Source of the DNA: Harmothoe impar
Lineage: Eukaryota; Annelida; Polychaeta; Phyllodocida; Polynoidae
NCBI GenBank assembly: GCA_947462335.1
Contig: OX381708.1
Location: 41,605,377 to 41,669,376 of the forward strand
DNA length: 64,000 nucleotides
Reading direction: 5' to 3'
Part shown: one piece after another, positions 25,101 to 37,100 of the stretch
Position numbering within the stretch: the first letter of the stretch is position 1
Layout: each line of letters begins with the position of its first letter
The notes under the pieces: model-generated
The model's input: only the letters and a program-made list of their open reading frames with translations
Told to the model about the DNA's origin: nothing
Database searches by the model: none
Translations under genes and position numbers: made by a program

Positions 25101-28100
25101 TGACAGAAATTACAACACTTTTGTCTGGAGAATAATAAGTGAAAGGCTACTGTTATACCATCAGTTTTCTTTCCATAGACTAGGTATATTACTTCTTGAT
25201 GTTATAGTAGGAGTCATTCTATTCACCATAGTAGTGAGGATGAATCTATGTTATAAAGGCATTCAAGTATTGCAACAAAAAGTTCCGTCCAGACTAGTGT
25301 GAACGGCCTGTTAGCTTACCAGCTGATGTGAGACCTAGTATAGTAAATATCAAAGACATCAACTCTAGAAAGTCATACAGGCTTTTTCCCAGCCTGAGAG
25401 GGCATCTTCTCCCTTGTCCTGAACCCTGCATCTCCATCATGAGTAGCGCCAAGTGCCTCGAGAGCTTTGAGAGTTACTCACTAGGTTCGAGCCTTTGCAT
25501 TGCCTCGAAGTGCTCAGCCCAAACCCCTTTCTACATAATATTGACCACCCGGCTATATATCAAAGGGCCTTCAGCAGCGCTGAGCAGTTCCCTGTATAAT
25601 ATAGACATTGAAGCAGCAATCGCTCAACCTGGGTGGAGAGTGCCTCATCGAATGAACAGCCTGAATTAACATGTATCACCATGGTTAAATTGACTACCTA
25701 AAGTAATAGCTGTATAGGCTAGGATTGGAAGGGAAGCCATGAATTAGATATATGGGGTAAATAAATTCCTGTGGCTTAACTCTAAGTGAGTGTGTTAAGC
25801 TTTATATACTGCAATTCCTGGTGTGCTTGCTGGTTGCCTCTTTTTGCTTCTTGGTTTAATAAAGATTTGTAAATGTATCATTAATCTAGACTAACTTAAT
25901 GAAGGTATGAGTAAGAAACTTTTATGTTGCACGGGTAAGAGGTGCTAAATCCATGCACGGGCAGATGCAGGATAACCTGAAGGATGCCCGGGATAAAACA
26001 CAGAAAGATGTCTTGGCTACGAGAACAGAAAGAGATGTGCAAATCTCAGTTCAAATGCGATAGAAAACATTGAAAATAACTATGATAACGCCAGGGCATT
26101 ACACATACTAAAAAACTTAAGTTGTTTTTAGTAAGCCAGATATATGAAGGATTTGCCATGTGTGCCTATACATATATAGCTAGCTTAAATCCCCATGGGG
26201 TGTATTAGTATTCTCACCCTGGGAGTTTCACAGTATAATTTCCATTTTCCTAGAAACACAAGTTTAGGTTTCAAAGTAAAGAAACACATTCAAAGACAGC
26301 AATAAGAAATAGGAATGATATGTTTGTACTGGGGTATTCCTCACTTTATTTATAAACCTCCTCTCCTATCCACCACTGGGGTATTCCTCACTTTATTTAT
26401 AAACCTCCTCCCCTATCCACCAAGCCACTGTCATCTGTCGGTAAAATGAAGAGACTAATGCTGCATTATTCAGATATAAAGTGCTCTGTGCGATATGTAC
26501 AGAATAATGAGTGCACGTTCTCCTTAATATGAGCAGCTCATCATGTGATAACAAAGAAAGACCGAGCAGCTCAGCAGAATGTAACATGCACTTTGCGTAA
26601 CCCTATAGAAAACAATGACAATGCATGCTATGTCACTGGCTATGTTGGGTCATGCATCTACAGGCAGGCACCCGCTCTACATTTTACACAATGGCTGCTA
26701 TCCAGTATTCCGGGTGTTCGCTCACTACCGGGTACAAAATCAGCACATCGTTCATATAGTGATAATTAATCGATCATTGCGTAGAGCGATCTCAACTGAT
26801 ATTTCCTCGAAAATAAAAGATGTAGAAGGCAAAATCTTACAATAATTTGCGCAACAAGAGGGATAACAAGACACTCTATTATGCTCGTCGTTTGTACTTG
26901 AAAGGTATAGTAATAGTATTGAATAGACGACACGGCCTATATAGCCTTTGATGTCCCACCAGTGGTATGTTGCCACGAACATAGATACAGAGTATACATT
27001 ATAGCAATGTTTGCTGCCCATCGCTTGTCCATGTACAAAGAATCTCTATTGTGCACCTTGCATAGACAGCAGCCTCCCACCTACACTCACTCACAATACA
27101 AACACTTACAATGATGGATGATTGGGACTGTGCTCGGCCTGCAGAGGCACCGACAATATGTGGACTGATGGTGACCTTAACTAGAGCATATATGCATATA
27201 GAGTAAAATTAGAAAGTGGTCATTTTCAAAAGGAGGTTTTCATTTTGAATGCCAAAAATCATTGTATCCTGTACGTGAAGGAACGTTGTATAGGGAGTCT
27301 TTTTTAAAGTGGTCTCTCTCCCCCCCCCCCCCCACCTTAATTAAAAAACACACCAGTGCCTTATACCATAAGGAACTGGTATAAATTTTTATACAGTCTG
27401 CATGCTAGCTCTATACACTACGCAAATGCAAACAAAACCACCGAGCAGTTCCGAGCAGCTCAGCTCTGATTGATTACAGTTGGCGAGGGGCAGGATGCAA
27501 TCTGTGGGCTGGCGTAGGTGGCAGGAATGATCCCCTGTGTCCCATCCAGCCTTGTGATGTAGCCAGCATCAAAGACATATCAATGTGGGGCTATTACCAC
27601 AGACATGCTCTGAGCAGCTCGTCCTCTGTGGTGTGAGCAGCTCCCTTCTATGTCCCTTCTATGTCCTCCCAGAGTCTAATATCCAAGCTGCTCCGTCCTG
27701 CTGCAAGAATGGGTCCTATAGCCTTGAAGTAGAAAGAGGTAACATGCCAGAATAGCTCTTACATTATTTTGGTATTTTGATGATATCTATATCATAATAC
27801 CTGTGGTCAACACCTGCACATTGTTCTTGATAGTTAATGCCTAATGCAATTCAACAGTGGATAGAGTCGTGGTATTTCTTCCTCAACTGTTTAAGGGGAA
27901 GCCGTTTCAAAGCAAGAACTGTGAAGTGGTTTCCAATTGCAGTTTAGCATGTCTCCCTAGAATATCCTCAGGGACCGAGCCTTACTAGTAATATACATGC
28001 ATCACAACAAGACCTGCAGCAAGTCTACGCCCCTATTGTGAGACCTACCTTTCAGAAGGGCCTAGGGGCTGCATCTGATAGTTTGCTGACAGATATTACT

Positions 28101-31100
28101 AGCTTTGTGATACTATAAATGTACCAGACTTCGGTGGCTGCCCTGTGGGTATAGGACTAACCAGAAGTAATGCACAATCATTAGAGGGTCCTGCTTCTAA
28201 GAGGAAATAGCCTTGAGATGCCTGGCTGTGGTCCTTTGCTCTGTGTGTCAAAGTAGCCAAGGGGTAAAGAAGATACTGCCACTGGGAATATCACCATCTT
28301 CTATCAGAATATAATCCCACTTAGATCTCATATATTGGATTCTCTGTCAGACTAACAAGAGATATTCAGCTAGATTCTCCTCTTGCTCTGCATTAATTGG
28401 GAGTGTTTCTATGGGAAGAAATGTTTCCTCCTTAGTGCGGCACTAATGACGCTGAGGGGGAGAGGGCACTTGGAGACTGTGTCGCGAAGTAAACTGTAAA
28501 GTGTTGATATTCACAAAGCTTTGAAGGAGTATTTGGCAGAGGGAAGTAGTGAGGCATTGGCAGTTGGGACTGTTGGGGCTGAACAGTGGAGGAAGATGAA
28601 AGACTAGGGCCCTTGAAGAAGAAAGACATGTAGAGTGTCAGGATTTAACGTGAGGCCCCTAGCAAAGGGTGTAGGGAAGGGGACAGGGGAGATAGAGAGG
28701 GAGACTACGGCGCAGGCTGTAAACTGGTGAGCTTATAGTAATGAGCATGTATGAGCAATAGGGAAGCAGGGGAGGGAAGGGGGAGAAAGTAGATGTGTCG
28801 GAGGTTGAAATGGAGGAACGATTGAGTGGATTAGGGGAGAAAGGAGGATTGGAGAAGGGAGGACAAGGGAGGGTTTGGAGGGCAGATCTAGTATAGCCAG
28901 TAAGCCTATGCGAAAGAGAGACAGATGTAGGAAAGAAGGGAAGATGGAAGAAATGAGAGTGGAGAATTAAGGTAACAGGGAAGTAGGGGCAATGAGGTGG
29001 ATGCACAGTGGGGGTAGCAGCTACTATCTGGTAAATAGGAGGTGAACCCAAAAGCGCCACTAGTGGCATGAAACACCTTGAAAGATGGAGAAGCCATGTC
29101 ATAATATCATGGATGATTGAGACAGACCTCGCTCACAGTCTGCCAATACTAATGGCAAACTGTTGTCCAAGAGCCCCAACGTTGTCACGTCCATTCATCT
29201 CATACCGTTATCATGCAGTAGAGGCTCTCTGCGCTGTGCCCTGATCCATTCTGACTACCCTACTCATAGAACCTACTGTTTGATGATGAGTATGCATTGA
29301 ACTTGGATACTCACACCGTTTACTCAATTATTAAGTGTTCTTTATTGTACACAACATACTTCTGACGGAGAACAAACATTGCACATCCATGTATACGTGG
29401 TAATCACAGCTATATTGACAATAAGATCATGAACGCCGCCGATATCTCAGATATTTGGAAATTTGAGACTGAACAAAATTGTACCAGATTGGCTTGATAG
29501 TTACACATTGAAGTTATCAGTTGAAGCAAGCAATTAAAAGGGAAACCAAATTAATGCAGATTAGACACCAGTCCTTTTGGAATAAGCTACTCGACGAAAG
29601 CGAGTGAAAGCCTTCAAATACTATGGTGCTTTATTCACATAATTATAAAACATTAATATCAATGCGGGGTTTATACCCCATTTTGATGTGATCTCGAACC
29701 ATCACCATAAGTATAACAACCTAATAAAAATATATATGGCTAACCTATAGAAGGATACAGGACCTTTCGACATACATTTTGACTAATATATGACTCATGG
29801 TGAATCTCTTTCTTCTTTCGAGTTGCATGTAGGGAGTGTGAGGGGTTTATCTACTGAAAACATTATGGGTTCACTCCGGATTCGTGTTTATGATCTGATA
29901 TAAAATATAACTACAGTGAACATGGATGGTGTGGTACCACAACGGTTGTCTTCCATCACACAATTGCAACTGTCAGACAGAAAGATGGGGACATTTATAA
30001 ATGCAGACACATGTTCAGATTCCTCCAAGGAATTAGAAGACATTTCTTGAAATTGTGTCTGAATTAATTCTCCCATCTTTCTGTTTACTCCTTATTCCCA
30101 GTGGATTAATTTCCCCCACCAGCTGCCCACTACATCATACTAGTATTACATGTACTAAGATATAACCTTCGACAGTGCATTAGGAATTACTTTAGGAAAT
30201 GAGTCTGGGTTTAATACCCACGCCCATGAACAAAGAGAAATGATGCCGTTTAACCCCCCCCCCCCCCCCCACTTTCATCAGCTAAAGGAGAACCGACCTC
30301 ATGCACCTTTTGAGGTAATAATGAAGAAATGAGAAGTATGTGCATTTTTAGAATCAAATTGAAGACTGCCCGAAATGTTCGCCATACCTCCTCTGCTTGG
30401 TTGCAAAGTATTACATTCAGTACATGTCCAATTGCCTTTACCTGTATGGCGTAAAGCAGGACTTTACTCTATCTCACTGATAGTGGTGCTCCGTCGGCCT
30501 CAATGAGGTTATTGCCCTCGGTGTATATTAGATTCAGGGTACAGCTGACAGGAATTTCAAACTGAAATTTGACCAGGGGCAGTTGGGTAAGTCTAGACAA
30601 CTTAGAAGAAGCCATAGTAGTGAATAGGACCTGGGGGGAAGAAACACATAACAGGTGAGCCATAGTAGTATGGGAATAGGGTTACAATAAGGAACGGTCA
30701 GAGTAGCCTCAGAGTAAAACGGGTGTTCCATTGAAGCTGAAACTGCAATTGGGAGCAATACAGAACCATTGAAGATGTTTGTTTTGGTCCGAAAATAGCA
30801 AAGGTGATAATTTCAGATTCATTTGTTGACCAGCTCTGCGGGCTACACCATCTGTGATAGTATCTTTCTTTTTGTCAACATTAAAGAAAGTTCGTTCATT
30901 ATGTGGGCCCAACTAGTAAAGTGCTCTGAAGATATTTCCACCTAAAGAGTCTCTTCCACTGAAATTGTTTTAGAAAAGAATTCTCGATCGCGCTCAATCC
31001 TGCAATAATAGACAAAAGCAAAATCGGTCCAGAATGGACGAAAATTTCCTTTTGAAATAGAATAATCATTGGCTTCGAGAATATGCTGCTGATGTCTAAA

Positions 31101-34100
31101 TCCATACAATTTCAGAAATTAGAAATACATTAGTGCCGTGAGGCATCCAATTGCTTCAGACTATGATAAAGGAAATCCCTATAATCTATAGTAACAGTTT
31201 CACATTATTTAAGCTAGCTTGATGCTCATAATCATAAGAAAGAACCTTGTGTTTTGGTTAAAAGCACACGCACCGTGGCTGCAAAATGAAGGGAACCAAC
31301 AAATACTCACACATAGGTTCTCCCATGAGTTCTGAACTGGGAAAACACCGAGCGAACAGCAAGGGAAAACACAAAACACAAAAGGAAAAGCTGTAACACA
31401 GAGAGTGAGAAGGGAGAGTCGGAAATGGTAATAAACGGACATGTCAGTGGGCGAGGGACCGGCGAGAGGCCGGCGAGAGGCACTCCGCAAGTCAGCTCAG
31501 GGCCCACTGCTAAGCGAGCAGCATAGAGTAGCTCAGTGAAAGATAAAGAGTAACTCGGGGAGTGCCTCAGGGTACTGTATTAGGTCTAGGATGTCTATGT
31601 TAAAACACGCCCTTCAAGCCTTCATAGTATTGTATTTTATATATAAAGACAGGAAGCGGATTAGAAAGGTGGTAACGTCATAACAGGAAGGATAACCAGG
31701 GAAGGAGTAATATCAAGAAATAATCCTGTTTTTCTGACCTGCAACTTTTTCTCGAACAGCAGAGGGAGTATCTTGAAAAATATGCACTATGCTTAGACCC
31801 ATATACATGTAGCACCTTCGAGATGCTCAGTTCATATAGTGCACTCATTTATTTTTACTTTATTCAATCTAGACTATGCCTTGGTGGCATTGTCTAAATA
31901 TACTTTAATCCTATGAGTGCCATGTTGGATTATGAGAATAAAAAGGAGGTAATAACCTAAAACGGTTCATACGGTCCATTTGTCTTTAGTTGGCAATATC
32001 ACTGGCATAGTAGATTGATGTGCGGTTGATGATATTTATTAATATAAGCAATCTTTATTTCATTTAATCCTCCCTAAGTACAGTTGGATAATCATAAGCA
32101 ATTATAGTCACAGTCCTTTCAGTGGAAAGGCTCTACTGTTCTGTACTGTTCTACCACCATATTAGCTATGCACATTAAGTGTCGTATATTATAGATTGTA
32201 TTGTTGGTGTTGTGATACTCGTGTGTGATTATTGTAGGTAGGAACGGCTGTGTACTGTCTTACCTCGTTTACTCCAATACAATATAATGATTTGTGTATT
32301 ATGAACGTAGCCTTTTCTAAAAACATGTCTCTCCAATAAAACGTATCTCTGTTCAGATGTTCATGAAGACTTAGTGCATTATCTAAATGATCTGATATAA
32401 TGAGTTTAGCACGATTCTTTAGATCGAACATAAAATCAAAGAGTACTGTTATTAACGACTTAATTGTTGATTTAAAATAGCTTTTGATATATTTAGATTA
32501 TAATTTCATGATAAGTGAGGAAATGAATGAAGTGTGCTTTACACTACAGTGATAAGCAGTACAGTAGTTTCTTAAATTTTCCAGCCATGTTGACTTGAAA
32601 TCTCTTCCCAAAAGGTTTACCCATGCGGTAAATGGCTATGGATCTCCATTTCAAATGAAATATTACATTCTTAAATAATTCTGTGCTTCACCTGTCAGAA
32701 CGTTGTGCTCAGCTAAATCCTTTATTTGTGTTTCACAGCTGTCCTTATTCCCCAAGCCACCTCCATGAATAGATATTGAATCTCTCGCCATAGATTGCCC
32801 ACCCTTATCAGCTTGACAGGCATGGTGGTCGGCATTGCTTCTGTATTGCTCTTACGATTTCTGAGGAAAACTGTATTGGAAAGCAAAAGAAAAGACCAGT
32901 ACAAAATCAGATCTAAAAAGTGTGCAACTATTAGAAAGGAACATTCAAATAATGTCAATTCACTTCCAATGCTTGGGCTTCTGTGAGTTAATAATGAAGA
33001 AACATCCGAATGCATTGATGCCGTTCTTTGTATTCCTTTGCATTCCTCTACGATGTTGTTCTATACAGTTCCCCTTGATTCAGTGATTTATTCATGATTT
33101 ACCGCTTCAGAATGTGAGTCGAGTTGTTCGTTGGATGTCGTAACGAGGACTTGTCAGGGGAAGCGGCGTTGTACAGTCGCTGCATCGGCAAGTCAGTTTG
33201 GAGACCCATGCGACCCAGGCACCAAGAAATACCTCAGTGTCATCTATACATGTGGTGAGTACACATTTCACATTCTATTTTCATCATAAAACCGGTAGGA
33301 AACTGAATGGAGTCATGGTATCTTTAAATTGATTGCATGCTATTTATATATGGTGAATGTAAGCATAATTATAAATTGTGCAATACATATGACTACATGC
33401 CTATTCAGTTTGTCAGTGGAGAAAATCTACTAGTTTAGGGACAATCTCAAAATGTCTGACAGAAGACAGAGCAGGGATAAATTTAGCCTATGTGACATTT
33501 GTAATTACGTAGGAGATGTATTCTAAGTGTGTAATAGTAGCTATCAAATGCCAGCTACTCTTCTGGGCATTGTCAGCCATAACTAAGTGGTTGTGTTTTT
33601 GCTTATGGCCATTTTCTACAACAGATGTGCATTTAGATGTATTACTAATGAGCTGTGTCTTGTCTTTCCTTTCCATCATTTAAAGCCAAAGTAACAGTAA
33701 TTGAGTAGAGAAGTAATATCTTATCGTAGAGAGCAATCTTATCATGGATAAAAACATATTTTGTATCTTCTCTGTCAAATTCTATCGCTTGATGAATTCA
33801 AGTTCCCCTGACCTGGACAAATATCTTGGCTCTAACAGTCCGACTTCAATAAACAATTCCCTCCTCAAGAAAGTATAGTCACAGTCTTTTCAGAGGCCAC
33901 TTTGAAGCATAGTGTCCTGGGGCTCGATTCATAAGTTTCTACGACACAGAGGGTCATTTTACTGCTACGACCATTGCTGATCGTCCAGTGGTCATTTTAT
34001 GCTATTCTTACGACACCTGTTGAACAGTTGTAATGGTGGAGAATAATAACCACACATACGACCAGCTTATCTCATACGACCAGCTTATCTCAAGAAAATC

Positions 34101-37100
34101 GTAGAATGCTGTCGTACAAAAAAAAGGGTGCATTTCAAAAGAAAATCGTAGCAAATTTCCCATCTGCCCTATTGTACAGAATACATTTATATATGGTGGT
34201 TGTAAGGGGGAAAATGGCCATTGCACAACAGATTATGATTATGTTATGGGCATGTGTCCTACAATCTCATTGTGAAATGATATCAAATTATTTGTATTAC
34301 AGCATTGGATTATTCCTTGACTACTACCTGTAAGAAAGTACGATTTGCCCTCTTTTCCCTACAGACATGTTATTTTATTGTCGTAGAATTATTGAGCTAT
34401 CGTATATTGTTATGAATCGAGCCCCTGAATCCGAATGGCATAATCGGACATCTGGAGCAAAGTTATCGACTAGACAATTTTATCTAATCTATATATCGCA
34501 CATCTGATGCAATTAGATTTAATCACGACATAATGATGTCAGTAGATCAATTAAATGTGAGTAGTTGACTACAATCTATCAGATAGGGTGCTTAAATGAT
34601 CATTTATACTCCCATTACAACTGATGGATATAACACCTCCTGCAGGTCACAGACCATCATGCAGTAACTCAGCTTACGCTCACCAGGTGGTAGCACTGCA
34701 GGAGGGTTTAATCCGAACTTCCAAGTGTTAGACTAGACTAGGGTTTGGAATACACTGACCAAAGTGCCAGAATCTCAGAGTTCACCCTACACTATGTTTC
34801 CAGTTTACCTTATGTTTATAAATGCGCAGGGAAATTAAAAGTTAATGTGTATGACTAAGGTCATACAAATCAATGTCCATGGTGATTTCCCTAGTTATGG
34901 AGAGGTGGATAGAGTGAAATAGTCTCCTTATGCTTGCACGTACATATGTATGTAGAGTGTATTTCCTTCATGGGAGTAGCGGCTGGAGCATCTAAATGCC
35001 AGGAGTCACAGCAGGACTAGATCAGTTAGAGAAAGGTCACAGGAAGGGGCTGTGCTTGGATGGATATAACTTTGTGTGTGTGCAGGACAGGGGGCCTTGG
35101 GGATGTCATACAACTGGCTAAAATTAACAGGGGGAACAGGCCATTCACAGCACCTATAATGGCCACAGAAATAGTATGCAATTCAACTTAGGGTTTGTTG
35201 CTATATGTTTTCTGTGTAACAACAGAGAGCTCTCATATAGGGGGACATTTGGTTCAATTGCTGTAATTGTGAAACAGCCCCCTGCAGCAGAGAGGGCGGG
35301 CAAGTAACTTACCCCAACAGCCACTTGTCAGGGATAGAGTCTCGCAATAAACTGACAGGGCAATAGATTGGTATGTCTGTGATGCCAACATAGATAGATT
35401 ATATATTAGACGCTGGGATATTTCATAAGTATTACTTTGTGGGGTGTAACTGTATGATGGTATGAAAATCGATATAGGTTGTTATTCATAAATTTTGATA
35501 GATTTTTTGTATAATCATGCGTATTTGTGCAATGTATGGCTGCAGAAAATGCAAGATGTGCCAATTTAATGGCTTATCTGATGCTGATCACAACAGAAAA
35601 GGTCATGTATGTTGCTCCGTGGTGGTTTCTTTCCATGGGATTCTTCTCACAAATATGTGCCTCTCATATCCACAGTTTCCAAGCGCATCCTTAAAGAGAT
35701 CAAAAACAATGATGGTGAGGCGTACCCCAACACATTCTGCAACTTGGAGCGTCCCGAGCCTCCTGAACCAGACACTGATGGTGACGAAGACCGCAAGAAA
35801 AAGAAAAAGAAGGATGAGGAGGTTCCTACTCTTCCTGGTGAGGAAGTTCCAGATCATATTTTACCTGCTAGAGGGTCGCCAGAGACAGAAACCCCCTCTG
35901 ATGGTATACCACCAACAAGACGAGCGGGTCGGCGGCGAACCACAACAACTACACAGCCAACGTTTAAGGTGATCAAGGGAGAGGCAGAGCGCGTACCTGA
36001 ACATTCCACGATACACTACGAGGTTGTCACAATCCCAACGCACGTGCCAGCCGTGCGAGGTGCGTCTAAACGTGAGGCAGTTTATGTTGAGTTTGCATGG
36101 TTTTCTCTTTATTTTGGTGTGAATGTTGGTGTTTTTTATATGTACTAGACACAAGGTATATGAGAATAATATCATGAATGTACCTTTTCTTCAAACTTTA
36201 CATGTAAAAGTAATCTTCTATCCATACTCTTTTACTGCCATAGCATTAAACATCAATGAGCGTTGATCAGAAACATCCTTGACCAATATATTGTCAAGTT
36301 GATTTCCTAAAATGATGATGAAATAAGGAATATTCTTTGGGGAACCTCAAACGTCATCTAGCCTACCTCATTCTGGTCGCAAAATAGTACCTGTAGCATT
36401 TCAGATGTTTGCAACTAAAATGTAATACAAACTTAAACAAGCCTTTTCCCGTTGACAATTCAGCACCTGAGAACCAATCAGAACAGGGCTTGCCAGATGC
36501 TGAGACGACTGAGCCCTCCGTCAATCCAAAGGAGGGAGAGGTGGCTGCTGGAAAGAAGGACTATGTCGGGTTTGTTACTGACTGGATCTACACTGTTACT
36601 TTCATTGAAGGTAAGATAGGAAATTATTGATAAAAGAAAGACTGTGCATATACGAAGGCCACTCAAAAAAAAAGTTGTTTCTCATCACCGCGCGCATCAT
36701 AAAAATCATGATTTGGGGAAAACTTTTTTTTTTACATTTTTGATGAAAAATATGTTGAAATTGCCAAAATATTGGCAAATTTGGTATCAAATTAAAGCTC
36801 ATGCTGTCAGCAATGCAGTCAGCTAGGTATAACTTGCATCATAATAACTTTTGCTGATCAATAACCTCCAAAGTACTAAAATGTGAAAATTGATCGCGAA
36901 AAGTGCAAATTTCTCTATGTATTTAGGGCCGAGTAAAAAAAAACAACTAAAAAAAACGCCCTCGTCATATTTTTCATTGCTTGGTGATGAGAAACAATTT
37001 TTTTTTTTTGCGTGGCCTAATAAGGAATTATAAGGTGATCTCACACAGTATGTGTAAAATTGAAGCATGTTCCATACGTAAAACAATCAGTATTGACAAA

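Larger units (their letters stand above)
13187..33110 (+). other. ~20-kb phase-1 intron splitting the lectin domain
   Basis: The two halves of one lectin domain flank this intron, so it must be removed intact from the transcript. It contains the segmental duplication (about 15.2-26.1 kb), a 1.28-kb inverted-repeat element, a 709-bp tandem duplication, a foldback repeat at 19025 and a 47-bp tandem pair at 26328. No other gene on either strand was recognised inside it. The open frames at 28659-29102 (minus) and 31209-31507 (minus) are compositionally biased or motif-free. Confidence 0.7.

Noticed and set aside
28659..29102. 147-codon minus-strand open frame
   Set aside because: It comes from a purine-rich stretch on the plus strand, giving a Ser/Pro/Leu/Phe-rich product with no motif and no splice context. 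It lies inside the EVA1C-like intron.
35517..35972. 151-codon plus-strand frame overlapping the EVA1C-like stalk exon
   Set aside because: It is another frame of the 35676-36059 exon. The accepted frame continues the lectin domain in phase and matches the family; this one does not.
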